Origin: DUQW01 sp050953825
GTDB taxonomy: Bacteria > Bacillota_I > Bacilli_A > Acholeplasmatales > Acholeplasmataceae
Reading direction: 5' to 3'
DNA length: 64,000 bases
Assembly (NCBI GenBank): GCA_050953825.1
Contig: JBMNNF010000003.1
Coordinates: forward strand, 62,001 to 126,000
In this document: piece by piece, positions 8,984-19,600 of the stretch
How positions within the stretch are numbered: position 1 is the first letter of the stretch
Layout: the number at the start of each line of letters is the position of its first letter
Translations under genes and position numbers: made by a program
Notes under the pieces: generated by a model
Database searches by the model: none
Told to the model about the DNA's origin: nothing
Seen by the model: only the letters and a program-made list of their open reading frames with translations

Positions 8984-11234
8984 TTATAATTTAAGGATTC
9001 AAAATCAAATATTTTCAGAAGAGGATAAGATTACTGAAGCTAGAGAAGCTTATTTTGTGCGTCGTAATGGTGTTAGGCTCGAATATAATGAAAAGATTAA
9101 AGCGGAACAATTAAAAATTACTGAACTTAAGGTTAATAAAAAATATTTAAAAGAAGAGACTCAACGCGAATATAAATTATTAAAAGAAAAACTACAAAAT
9201 GAAGTTAGACGGATTAATCAAGAATATAAATTTAGTTGTTTAGAAATTAAGGATAATGCTAAATTACATTTACAAAAAATTGAATCTATTTTCCGTCAAA
9301 ATATTAATCAATTAATCGCAAAAATTGATGTTAAATCAGTTGATTTGAATGTTAGTGAAGAGTTGGTAATTGCTGATAGCCAATACCAATTAGACTTAAA
9401 TAAACTAAATCGTAAATATGAAAAAAATATTTATCAAGTAACAAAACGTTACTATTATGAGGAAAAGAAGAAAAACTATCGTTTCCGAATTTTAAACACT
9501 AAAAATAATAGCGAGTTAAAAGAAGAATACTCTAAATTCAAACGAAACTTTAAGTTAAAAGAAAAATCTGGTGAATTATTTGATCTTAAAGAACTACAAA
9601 AAGAGTTAATTTTATCAAACAATTATAAATATCACTTAACTAGTTTATTACATGAATTAGATAGAAAAAAACAAGAACTAATTAACCAATCGTATGCACG
9701 AATCGTTAAATTAGACGCTTCCATTGAAAACGTAATTACTCAAAGATTACATGAACATGAAATTGGCGCCAACATTAATCGACTGCAATTGGAAAAGATG
9801 ATGACTAACTACAAACAATTTTATGAAGAAGAAAAGTTAGTAACTAATCAAGCTCGCAATGAAGAATTAGCAGTAGCCTTAAATCAAAAAAACGCCAATA
9901 TTTCTCGAGTTAAAAAAGCTTATGAAACTAGAATTAGTGAATTGAATGAAAAATATTATCAAACGACTAAAGTTAATAAGTTAAAAGTTGAACTTAAGAA
10001 AGAGCGTGATTCAACTCAAATCCAACAACTTAAAGAAGAAATCAAAAACGCTAATTTTATTTATCGTGAAAAGAAATTGATCAATGCTAAAATTAGTGAA
10101 ATCAAAAAAGTTGTACAAGCGATTAAATTAGAAAAGAAAGAAAAAGTAAGGTTAAATCAAGAAAATTTATTAGAAGCGAAACTTCATAAAAATCAAGTTA
10201 TCAGTGAATGTAAAAATAATATTAAAACCTTAAAACTTGAAAGAAAAGAACACTACAATTCATTAACAAAAGAAGAAAAAGAAGAATATAGAGTATATGA
10301 GAAATATGCTAAAGAAGAAAGAATTGAACGTGTTAAAATGCGTTTTGATAATGTTGAAAAGAAAGTTTTCAAACATATCAATACTGCCTATATTTATGCA
10401 GTTCCCGCTATTTTTTCGGCAATCATCTTTACTGTATTTCCATTCTTTTTCATGATTATTGGGTCACTCTTTAAATTAGATTTAGCTAATCCAAAAAACA
10501 CTCAATTTTTAGGATTTACCAATTATTACAATAACTTTGTCGTTGACAGTGAATTTCAAATGTCTTTATATAACACCATTTTGTATTCAATCTTTACAGT
10601 AATTTTATTATCAATTGTCACCATTGGTATGGCAGCTTGGTTAGCTAAGGACACTAAAATTCATAATGCCGCGCAAACGATGATTTTTACTCCGCATATT
10701 GCCTCATTTGTAGCAATTTCCATCTTGTGGATGGCAATGTTAAAGCCAGAAGGGATTATTAATCAAATCTTAGCGATATTTGGCATTAAAGGACCGGGTT
10801 GGTTAGTTCAACCTAATACCGCTCTACTCTCAGTGAGTTTTGTGACGGTATGGAAAGATGTTGGGTATTATATATTAATTATTATTTCGGGGTTGCAATC
10901 AATTCCACGATATGTTTATGAAGCGGCTAAGCTTGATAAATCAACTAAAGCCAATACCTTTTTCCATTTAACATTACCGTTATTAACCCCAACTTTATCA
11001 TTTGTCTTTATGACTAAATTTATTAACTCCTTTAAGATCTTCGCTCCAATTGAAATTATGACTGGAGGCGGGCCAATGGGTAGTTCAATGGTATTAAGTT
11101 ACTGGGTTTATAAAGTAGGTCGAATTGGATTTAATTACGGAAAAGCGATGGCTGGTGCTGTCATTCTAACTCTCTTTATTGCGACATTTACCTTTTTAAA
11201 TAATCGTTTCTTTAGAAGAACGATTAAGTATTAA
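8949..11234 (+). CDS. MalF-type ABC permease with a long N-terminal coiled coil, copy 1
   Basis: A protein of 761 residues, more than twice the usual 290-300 for a MalF-type sugar permease. Residues 1 to about 475 are almost entirely charged (Lys, Glu, Gln, Asn), with no membrane segment and a heptad-like pattern, so probably a long cytoplasmic coiled coil. From about residue 478 the normal permease begins with its first membrane helix (INTAYIYAVPAIFSAIIF), and the ATPase-docking EAA loop (YEAAKLDKSTKANTF) is near residue 657. The start overlaps the ATPase gene by 35 nt; ATG 8955 is an alternative. The extension has no role I recognise. Confidence 0.88.
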   Translation: MFMNNIDQIQSSYNLRIQNQIFSEEDKITEAREAYFVRRNGVRLEYNEKIKAEQLKITELKVNKKYLKEETQREYKLLKEKLQNEVRRINQEYKFSCLEIKDNAKLHLQKIESIFRQNINQLIAKIDVKSVDLNVSEELVIADSQYQLDLNKLNRKYEKNIYQVTKRYYYEEKKKNYRFRILNTKNNSELKEEYSKFKRNFKLKEKSGELFDLKELQKELILSNNYKYHLTSLLHELDRKKQELINQSYARIVKLDASIENVITQRLHEHEIGANINRLQLEKMMTNYKQFYEEEKLVTNQARNEELAVALNQKNANISRVKKAYETRISELNEKYYQTTKVNKLKVELKKERDSTQIQQLKEEIKNANFIYREKKLINAKISEIKKVVQAIKLEKKEKVRLNQENLLEAKLHKNQVISECKNNIKTLKLERKEHYNSLTKEEKEEYRVYEKYAKEERIERVKMRFDNVEKKVFKHINTAYIYAVPAIFSAIIFTVFPFFFMIIGSLFKLDLANPKNTQFLGFTNYYNNFVVDSEFQMSLYNTILYSIFTVILLSIVTIGMAAWLAKDTKIHNAAQTMIFTPHIASFVAISILWMAMLKPEGIINQILAIFGIKGPGWLVQPNTALLSVSFVTVWKDVGYYILIIISGLQSIPRYVYEAAKLDKSTKANTFFHLTLPLLTPTLSFVFMTKFINSFKIFAPIEIMTGGGPMGSSMVLSYWVYKVGRIGFNYGKAMAGAVILTLFIATFTFLNNRFFRRTIKY

Positions 11235-11251
11235 CAAAGGAGGAGTATTTA

Positions 11252-12289
11252 ATGGACCGAGAAGAAATTTTACAAAAAGCTAATCTTCCTGAAGAAGGAG
11301 CTTATTATACTCCAATTATTAAAGAGTTAACCCATCAAGAGATTAAACGAGCTCGAATTAAACATCGCGTTAAATATGTGTTAAAGATTTTAAACTATTT
11401 ATTACTATTAGTAGTCGGAGCTTCATTTGTCTATCCATTTATTTGGATGTTTTCGATGTCATTAAGAACGATTGCGGAAGCTAACCTATTCTCTCCCAAT
11501 TTGATTGTGACCAATCCGCAATGGGGTAACTATTTAGAAGCTTGGAAACGAGCTAAGTTTAGTAAGTATTTAGGCAATTCCATTATGTATGCAGTATTAG
11601 TTTTAGGATTGCAATATTTCTTTATTATTCCGATTGCTTATGCGTTAGCTAGAATGGAATTTAAAGGTCGTAAGACATTATTTATTATTAAACAAATCGG
11701 TATGATGTTACCAATGGAGGCAACCTTAATCCCAGTTTATTTTCTATATGCGAGAATCGGTCTAGTTGATACTTGGACGGGATTAATTTTACCAAGTTTA
11801 TTTTCAATGTTTGGTATTTACATGTTTATGAATCACTTTAAGACAGTACCAAATGAGATTGTCGAATCAGCTAAATTGGATAAAGCTAAAAATAGAACCA
11901 TCATGATTCGAATTATGGTTCCATACATTTTACCAACTTTTATTACCCACTTTATTTTAACGTTTATTTCTAATTGGAACAGTTATTATTGGGTCTTAGT
12001 TATGACTTCAAGCGAAAGATTAAAAACCCTTCCAGTAGCCATTACCGGACTTTTAAGAGCGGAAGGAATTACCCAACCATGGCATTTAGCGATGGCTGGT
12101 AACATTTTACAACTAGCACCAATTCTATTAATGTATATTTTTGGTAACCAACAAGTTAAGCGAGCGATGATTGGTGGTAGAAAAATTAAATTTGCTGGAT
12201 CAAGAAATAAAAAATCATTATTCAAACGAATTAAAGAAAAAATTGCTAAATCCAAAACTCAAATTACTTATGTTGAAAGGAAGGAATAA
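11252..12289 (+). CDS. MalG-type ABC sugar permease, copy 1
   Basis: A protein of 345 residues with about six membrane helices. The EAA loop (VESAKLDKAKNRTIMIRIM) docks with the ATPase. It pairs with the MalF-type protein. It has a charged N-terminal tail of about 45 residues and a Lys-rich C-terminal tail (about 35 residues after the last helix), both longer than in typical MalG proteins; they could contact the coiled coil of the partner, which is inference. AAAGGAGG lies well placed before ATG 11252. Confidence 0.92.
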   Translation: MDREEILQKANLPEEGAYYTPIIKELTHQEIKRARIKHRVKYVLKILNYLLLLVVGASFVYPFIWMFSMSLRTIAEANLFSPNLIVTNPQWGNYLEAWKRAKFSKYLGNSIMYAVLVLGLQYFFIIPIAYALARMEFKGRKTLFIIKQIGMMLPMEATLIPVYFLYARIGLVDTWTGLILPSLFSMFGIYMFMNHFKTVPNEIVESAKLDKAKNRTIMIRIMVPYILPTFITHFILTFISNWNSYYWVLVMTSSERLKTLPVAITGLLRAEGITQPWHLAMAGNILQLAPILLMYIFGNQQVKRAMIGGRKIKFAGSRNKKSLFKRIKEKIAKSKTQITYVERKE

Positions 12290-12292
12290 CAT

Positions 12293-13726
12293 ATGAAAAA
12301 AATATTTTCTAGTTTTATAGCATTATTATTACTAATAGTTTTAGTTGGGTGTATTCAACCAACATCTGATGATATTCCCAATGGAGAAATCTTTGATGAA
12401 ACTAAAACCTGGGAAATGTATGGCGATGGACATTTAGTTAATCGTGATATTGAAATTGAATATTGGCACGCTAATTCAGCACTAGATATTCAAGGTAAAA
12501 CGATGGCGCGAATGGTTGAAGAATTTAATACTTACCAACAAGAAACATATCCAGGAAGTGCCATTACGGTCAAATTAACTTTTACCAATGGTTATATTCC
12601 GATGAATCAAAAATTGCAAGCCGGTTTATTGGGTAATACCAACCCAGAAATTGCAATGGTTGGAGTTTCATCAATGGCTCTTTATCACAGTAGTGCCATT
12701 GATATGAGAGAAATTTTCACATACGATGAAATTAGAGATATTTTTCCTGGCTTTTTACAATTTGCGATGTATCGTGATAAATTTGTCGCCTATCCATATT
12801 TTGCCGCTTCCAATGTCATGGTATTAAACCGAACATTATTAAAGAGAACAGGTATGCATATTCCAACAGTTGATGAAATTGTTGCGGATCCAGAAAATTC
12901 AATTTGGACTTGGGATTATTTACGCGAAGTCTTAGAAGCGGTTCGCGCTTTACCGGATGCGAAAGAGAAAAATTTATATGGATTAGCGACTAATGGAATT
13001 CCATTATATGAGTCATTTTTCTCACACGGAGAAGCGCCTTATACTCAAGGGGCAACCCAAGTCGCCTTTACTAAAAAAACTGCGACTAAAATCTTTAAAT
13101 ATTGGCAAGACATGGCTAAAGATGATTTATTTGAAAATCCAGTGATTGACCCACAACACCATAACCAAATTAAAGGTAAATATATCAACGGTCAATATGG
13201 AATTATGATTGCCTCATCATCAATGGTGTTAGATATGCATAATTCATTAAGAGATCCAGAAACTGGTGAATTATCGTTTGAAGCTGATGTATTACCACAT
13301 CCAAAAGAAAAATACTTTTATTCTAACCACAGCGGTGGTGGGTTAATTTTATTTAATAATAAAAATCAAACTAAAAGAAGTGCCGCTGTTGAATTTTTAA
13401 GATGGCTTCAAGCTCCTGAACAACAAGTTGAGTTTTCAACTAATGCCGGATATTTAATTACTACTTATTCTGCCCAAAATACTCAAAAGTGGAAAGATTT
13501 TACTAGAGATGTTAACCCAACGATGGATGAAGTTTTAAAGATGATGGAATTTACTCCACAAGGCGGTTTAAAATTACCAATTGGTCGAGCTAAAGGTTTA
13601 GCTGATGATGACTTTGGTAAATACTCTAAAGGTATTTTCTATGAAAACTTTAAACGTTCACCAGCTGAAGTCGTTGATGAGTGTATCCGTCGGGTTAATC
13701 AAATTTTAGATGAGAATAAGGAATAA
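12293..13726 (+). CDS. Extracellular sugar-binding lipoprotein of the ABC transporter, copy 1
   Basis: A protein of 477 residues. The signal peptide ends in lipobox LVGC (Cys near residue 20), so the protein is lipid-anchored. The body has the family 1 solute-binding layout: EYWHANSA early, GNTNPEIAMVGVSS, and SSSMVLDMHN with SAAVEFLRWL late. It captures the sugar and delivers it to the permease pair. Being the binding protein, it sets transporter specificity, but the ligand cannot be read from sequence. Confidence 0.9.
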   Translation: MKKIFSSFIALLLLIVLVGCIQPTSDDIPNGEIFDETKTWEMYGDGHLVNRDIEIEYWHANSALDIQGKTMARMVEEFNTYQQETYPGSAITVKLTFTNGYIPMNQKLQAGLLGNTNPEIAMVGVSSMALYHSSAIDMREIFTYDEIRDIFPGFLQFAMYRDKFVAYPYFAASNVMVLNRTLLKRTGMHIPTVDEIVADPENSIWTWDYLREVLEAVRALPDAKEKNLYGLATNGIPLYESFFSHGEAPYTQGATQVAFTKKTATKIFKYWQDMAKDDLFENPVIDPQHHNQIKGKYINGQYGIMIASSSMVLDMHNSLRDPETGELSFEADVLPHPKEKYFYSNHSGGGLILFNNKNQTKRSAAVEFLRWLQAPEQQVEFSTNAGYLITTYSAQNTQKWKDFTRDVNPTMDEVLKMMEFTPQGGLKLPIGRAKGLADDDFGKYSKGIFYENFKRSPAEVVDECIRRVNQILDENKE

Positions 13727-13728
13727 TT

Positions 13729-14991
13729 ATGAGACTTACAGCTACCAATGAAAAAATAACCATTTCCATTGTTGGAGCTGGTAACCGCGCTAAGGCGTAT
13801 GTTGACGCCTTAGATCAGCTGTATCCTCATCAATTTGAAATTACAGCGTTATTTGAACCAGATCCCAAACGACAAAAATATTTTCAAGATAAATATCATA
13901 TCAAAAAAGAAAATATTTTTCGTGGTTATGAAGATTTTATTAAATTAAAAAGAATTTCTGATATCGTTATTATTGCCACATTAGACAATCAACACTATAT
14001 TCCAACTATGCACGCGATTAAAGCGGGTTACGATATTATTTTAGAAAAACCGATCTCAATGTCATTAAAGGAAACCATTGAAATTGGTGAACTAGGCAAA
14101 AAACATCCAAATCAAATTATCGCAGTTTGCCACGTGTTAAGACATTCACCATTCTTTAGAAAAATTAAAGAATTACTTGATCAAAAAGTAATTGGTGATA
14201 TCGTTAATTTTCAACATAATGAAAATGTCGGCTATTATCATTTCGCTCATTCATATGTTCGTGGCAATTGGCGTAATTTAAAAGTAGCGGCTCCATTTAT
14301 TGTCGCTAAGAGTTGTCATGACTTAGATATCTTATTATATCTAATCAATAAAAAATCAGTTAGATTTTCATCAATGGGGACATTATCATTTTTCACCCAT
14401 GAAAATTATAATGACGAATTGATGGCACCAAGATGTCAAGATTGTAAGATTGAAGGTGATTGCCCATATAGTGCTTTAAAGATTTACAGCGGTAAATTAA
14501 TTAGAAGTGTACTATTTGATAATTCATCAGTTGAAAGATTAAAAGAAGAGTTATCAAATAGCCCTTATGGCCGATGTGTTTTCCAATCAGATAACGATGT
14601 CGCTGATCACCAAGTTACGATTATTGAATTTGAAGATGGAGTTACCGCAACATTTAATTTATCCGCATTTACTAATAAAATTCACCGCTCATTAAAAATA
14701 ATGGGAACTTATGGTGAAATTAGAGCGACTGAAGTTGGAAAAATTATTGAAGTGTGGCCATTTGGCAAAGATCCATATTATGTTGAAGTTGATGAAATTG
14801 TCGGGGGACATGGCGGTTCAGATACCGTATTTATGGATAACTTTATGAAATCATATCTTTACGGAGAAAAATTTGATTCCACTTTAGCGATGTCCATTGA
14901 GTCACATGTTATTGCGTATGGTGCTGAGGCATCACGATTAGAAAACGGTAAAATGATTGAAACTCAAAAGTTTTACTTAGAGAATAAATAG
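13729..14991 (+). CDS. Gfo/Idh/MocA-family oxidoreductase, intact copy
   Basis: A protein of 420 residues. N-terminal Rossmann fold (SIVGAGNRAKAYVDAL near residue 14), EKPIS near 106 (the Lys-Pro conserved in this family) and SCHDLDILLYL near 198 (catalytic His/Asp). CQDCKIEGDC near 236-245 is a small Cys cluster, possibly a metal site. It oxidises or reduces a sugar with NAD(P) in the cytoplasm. Its last 62 codons (from 14805) lie outside the 8.5-kb repeat, so this copy is complete and the one at 26301 is not. Confidence 0.9.
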   Translation: MRLTATNEKITISIVGAGNRAKAYVDALDQLYPHQFEITALFEPDPKRQKYFQDKYHIKKENIFRGYEDFIKLKRISDIVIIATLDNQHYIPTMHAIKAGYDIILEKPISMSLKETIEIGELGKKHPNQIIAVCHVLRHSPFFRKIKELLDQKVIGDIVNFQHNENVGYYHFAHSYVRGNWRNLKVAAPFIVAKSCHDLDILLYLINKKSVRFSSMGTLSFFTHENYNDELMAPRCQDCKIEGDCPYSALKIYSGKLIRSVLFDNSSVERLKEELSNSPYGRCVFQSDNDVADHQVTIIEFEDGVTATFNLSAFTNKIHRSLKIMGTYGEIRATEVGKIIEVWPFGKDPYYVEVDEIVGGHGGSDTVFMDNFMKSYLYGEKFDSTLAMSIESHVIAYGAEASRLENGKMIETQKFYLENK

Positions 14992-15003
14992 GAGGGAAGA
15001 AAA

Positions 15004-16635
15004 ATGAAACGAATTATCCTAGGAATATTATTGTTAATGATGTCATTATCGTTAGTGGCTTGTAATGGTGGTGATAAACCACCAAAACCAGATCCAAACG
15101 GTAATGGTGGTGATACTGAAACTTATTACAAATTAACCTTACCAGATTCGATTGTTTCCGATCAAGCGGATAATACTAAGATTTTAAAAGATACTCAAGT
15201 TAAAATTACAATTACAGTTCCAGAAAATCATTCAATTGAAACATTAATGATTTATAACATTGATTATTCAGATGACGTCACTGATAACGAACTGACTTTT
15301 AAGATGACGGCCGATTTAGAAATTACAGTATCATTTAAAGAAATCATTCTTGAACCAGTTTATTATGAATATAAAATTCAACTACCATCAACTCATTTAC
15401 TAGCTGATGCGACTGAAGAAGAATTAAAAGTAGTTGAGGGAGCACCAGAGTTAATGATTATCGGAGTTTTATTAGATTCATATTACTACTATAATTATGA
15501 AACATTAAGTGGTTATGAATATATTAAAGTATTCAATAACACAGATCAGCCATACAATATGATAAATCATAGAATTACTTTATCGAATCCAACTCAAGGT
15601 CGTAACTACGAAGACGAAGAATGTCGAAATGGTAATATCGCTTTCGTGACCGGAACATTATATAGTTCATTTATTGACGATGATTTCATTATTGAGCCAT
15701 TATCAATTGGATTGATTTGGTTAAAACCATATTATTGGGTAGCGGGATCGGGTGCCCAAGGATTTGCCAAACCATATACAGCTGATATCTTACATGGTAT
15801 GGCGGATAAACCAGGTGCGATGCAACAAACTATTGAAGATTTTAGAGCCTTCTGGCATCTAGATGAGACAATCCCAGTTTATGAATCGTGTAACCAACCA
15901 TTCGTGGGAATACACCCAGATTTTAAAGCGAATGGATTATTCCCAATTTTTACACCGGCTGCAGGAACACCATATTCACACTTAAATACAGGATTATTGA
16001 GATCGATTGAAATTACTAAATTTGATGATCAAGGTGGTACGGCAACGGCTGAACTATTAAATAAATATAGTGAACTTTCAGAAGATAAAAAAACTAATCC
16101 AGATTTAATTTATGGGAAAACAGCTTTCAATACTTTAATAGTTCGCGATGGCGGTGTCGATATTGATTTATATATGGATTATCCTAACATCCGTAAATAT
16201 TTTAAATCAATTGTTAGAGCTACTTTTACCGGACTAATTAATCCGGCGACTTTGTCTCAAGGTCAAATTGATTTATTAGATAAAGTTGATTTCTTGAATG
16301 CATCAGGGCCTGGTGTCGGACATTGGCCTAATACGGTAGAACTGCAATTTAGACCACCAAAAGAAGGTGAAAGAATTATGCAAATGCAACTGCCATTACG
16401 CCAATACGCCAATTTAGAAAAATATATGGTACCAAAACAATTTGAAATTATGCGATATGTTAAGAAAAATGAAGTAACATATCGATTTGTAGAACAAACT
16501 ATTTTATTTACTCACGATCCAGAATCAGTTCCAGTAGAAGAAATTAAATGGCGTGAGTGGGAAGTCGAAAGCGAAGGTCGCTTATCGGCAGCTTGTCCAG
16601 GAAAAATTAAAGCGATTAACTTAACTAGACCATAA
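15004..16635 (+). CDS. Lipoprotein of unknown function
   Basis: A protein of 543 residues. The signal peptide ends in lipobox LVAC, followed by a low-complexity Gly/Pro/Asp linker. Residues about 175-200 (EYIKVFNNTDQPYNM) recall the start of a lamin-tail-like beta domain, but the match is weak. The central region has FWHLDETIPVYESCNQPF, and the C-terminus has YKEFD-poor beta structure with no catalytic motif I know. AGGAGGGAAG before ATG 15004 is a strong ribosome site. It lies between the operon oxidoreductase and the metallophosphoesterase, so it probably binds or processes the same substrate outside the cell. I do not recognise a family. Confidence 0.75.
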   Translation: MKRIILGILLLMMSLSLVACNGGDKPPKPDPNGNGGDTETYYKLTLPDSIVSDQADNTKILKDTQVKITITVPENHSIETLMIYNIDYSDDVTDNELTFKMTADLEITVSFKEIILEPVYYEYKIQLPSTHLLADATEEELKVVEGAPELMIIGVLLDSYYYYNYETLSGYEYIKVFNNTDQPYNMINHRITLSNPTQGRNYEDEECRNGNIAFVTGTLYSSFIDDDFIIEPLSIGLIWLKPYYWVAGSGAQGFAKPYTADILHGMADKPGAMQQTIEDFRAFWHLDETIPVYESCNQPFVGIHPDFKANGLFPIFTPAAGTPYSHLNTGLLRSIEITKFDDQGGTATAELLNKYSELSEDKKTNPDLIYGKTAFNTLIVRDGGVDIDLYMDYPNIRKYFKSIVRATFTGLINPATLSQGQIDLLDKVDFLNASGPGVGHWPNTVELQFRPPKEGERIMQMQLPLRQYANLEKYMVPKQFEIMRYVKKNEVTYRFVEQTILFTHDPESVPVEEIKWREWEVESEGRLSAACPGKIKAINLTRP

Positions 16636-16643
16636 CCAAAAAC

Positions 16644-19600
16644 ATGAAAAATAAACAAGTGTTAAAAAAACTTATCTTAATTTTAGTTATATCAGTTTCG
16701 ATAGTTTTTATTGCTGCCTGCAATCGGAAGGCAACATTAGCCATTACTTATGAAAATGGAGTTTACGGAGTTATTACTAATAAAGAAGTTGAAAGTATTA
16801 CCGCTAACGAAACTGAATATCAATTAGAAAGAGTGACTGATAAGAAAATCCACTTTAATTATGAAAGCCATAATTTAGATAATGAATATAGTAATTCAGT
16901 CAAAATAAATGACTACATCTATCCTTTAACAGCTACTAAAGATGATCAAAATGTCTTTGTTAAAAATGTGATTGTTTTGAGTGGGATTATCATTAAAGAT
17001 GAAAAAATTGTGGTGGTAATTCAGGCAGGAACTAATAATTTTAACACTTATGATAACTTTTGGTTAAGAAATATCAAACTGTCAATTGATGGAACTGATA
17101 TTTGGTCAGAAGAATATACCAAAGACGAATATGAAGGAGAATCATTTAAATTTGGTTCTAATGAGTTAACTTCACCATATCGCACTGGATATAGTGATGA
17201 AATGAGTTTAACCTTTCAGATTCCTGATGAATTTTTAACTCATTGGGGAATAGATTTAAACTTAAAAGATCAAAAAATAGAGACAGTAACCAATGGCTTT
17301 GCACAATCATTTGATAATCCTTCATATCTTGAAATCGAGTCAAATCTCAAATCAGGCTTAATTAGTGAATCATTTCATCTTAATATAAAGGCTAGTAAAG
17401 ATATTGATTTTTATGTGACTATGGATCAAGTGGTAATTCCTAGTGATTTATACTTTGACCAAAACTCGTGGTCACCAGGAACTCATAAGATTTTAATCTT
17501 TGCGACTAATGAATATGGTTTTTCTAGACAAATAGTTGAAGAAGTAGAGTTTAAAAATTATGAGCGGGTTATTGTTGATCAAATCTTTGATTTTTATGAA
17601 ACAGGACATAATTTAATTGCGCCAAAAGGGCTGCAAAATATAGGTGTCAAAAAAACTTTTAGTAATAATATGACTTCACCGTTTTCTAAAGTTGCTATTC
17701 AAAACTTTATTGTTAAAGTAAATGAATCAAATGATTTCGTTTGGGAAGGAACGGCACCAATCAACAGAACTTTAAAATTAGAAGTGTATAATCATAAAAA
17801 AGAAACATTTGAAACAGTTTCAACTAATAAGGTTACTGAGAGTGCAGAAGTTATTAGATTAGGTTTTAATTATCAAAACCAATCAGACTGGCAAAAGAAT
17901 TCAGAACTTACTATAAGAGTAGTATCTGAAAATCTAAACGTTAATGTTATACCTGATAAATACATCTATCATATTACTGATACCCAATATATTGTACAAA
18001 AAGGCAATACTGGTCCTGGAATTATTAGAGATCGTGCCGTTAAAGCGTTAAATGAGATGCGTGATGAAGTTTTAAGAGGTTATCAAAACAATTTAATTTA
18101 TACCATGATTACTGGTGATATGATTCAATCAATTCACGAAAGTCATGAAGGTGAATGGAATGTATTTATGGATGAATTTTTAAGCCCAATTTTAAGTCCT
18201 AATCACCCATTAGGGGTGTTAACTGGAAATCATGATGTTGGTGGTACTAGCGATTGGTATAAAGATGGGGCGAATAATTTTGATGAACATTTATCATATG
18301 AGTCTTACGGAACTCATTTAGGCGAATCGAAATTTAATGAGTATTCATGGTATCAAGAATCCTTTGAAGATAACCGTAGTCACTATGACTTAATTAACAT
18401 TAATGGTGAAGATTATATATTCCTTTATTTGGGTTGGGGAAGCGATCGTTTTGGAGTTCATGTTTCATCAAAAGATATCGCTTTTGGTAAAAGGGTGTTA
18501 GATGAAAACCCAAATACTAAAGCCATTTTATTAGTCCACGAATATTTAAATAATCGTGGTGGTCGAACCGCAACTGGCAATTATCTATTCGAAAATTTAG
18601 TATTAAAATGTCCAAATATATTATTAGTTTTTTGTGGTCATATTAATGGATCAACTTATAGAATTGATTTTATCGATGATGATGAAGATGGCATTACTGA
18701 TCGTCAAGTCTTACAAAGTTTAACTGATTTTCAAGAAGAAGAAAATACTAATGGCGCTTCGTTTATTAGAAGATTAGCTCTAGACTTTACAAATAATCAA
18801 ATTGGTTTTGATTTATATTCACCTTACTATAAAGATAGTGACATCATCGTTAATACTCATCCTGATATTGTCAAAAAAATCTTAAATATTTGTGATCAAC
18901 CAATTAGTTTATTGATGGCTTATGCAAGATTATTAGGCAACATCAACTATAAAGATATGAAACCTTATTATTTCGGATTAAATCATTTTGGTTGGTTTAC
19001 CAAAATCATTGATCGCCGAAATAATGAAGATATTACGCAAAAAATTAAGGATAAAATCCAAAAAGAAGGATTTTATCCAGCAGATATGGAAAAAAGAGAT
19101 CCGTCGTGGTTGCCAACATATAGCGCAGTGAAAAATATGCTAGATTTAGATGACACGTATCTTCCTAATACATATCTACAATATTATTTATTAAGAGATC
19201 GTAGTTTTTCACATTTAAATCCTAATTATACAAGAGCGAATGAAGTCATGGATGGTCGTGAAAAAAGAGTGTATGAAGAATGTCAACGTGTGATATCTAA
19301 TAATAGCGCTCATGATACACCAGCTTTAAACGATTTAGATAAACAAGATGCTCATGGTGATATGATCTTAGAAATTGCTGAGGCAATTTATCAAAATAAT
19401 AATCGTTTTTATGTAGTTATCGTTTCTAATCAAAATAAAATAATTGAAAATTTAGATGAAGATGTCATGGTCGAAGTTCTTTGTGAATTAGGTAGTGATG
19501 GTCCCAAACCATGTCATGTTGGGAAAATCGGCACCTATCATAAAGGGTTAATTGAACAACAAGCAGCTTATGAAAAATTAACTGTTGATGCATATTTTGA

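Larger units (their letters stand above)
6301..14804 (+). repeat. 8,504-bp direct repeat, copy 1 (ancestral context)
   Basis: This segment recurs at 18873-27376 at a constant offset of 12,572 bp; every protein encoded in the two copies is identical as far as I can read. Copy 1 is in its natural setting: at its left edge the GH4 gene is full length and at its right edge the MocA gene is full length. Left edge: the base before the A7 run is t at 6300 and c at 18872. Right edge: gtcgg is shared, then g at 14805 against c at 27377. Confidence 0.95.
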
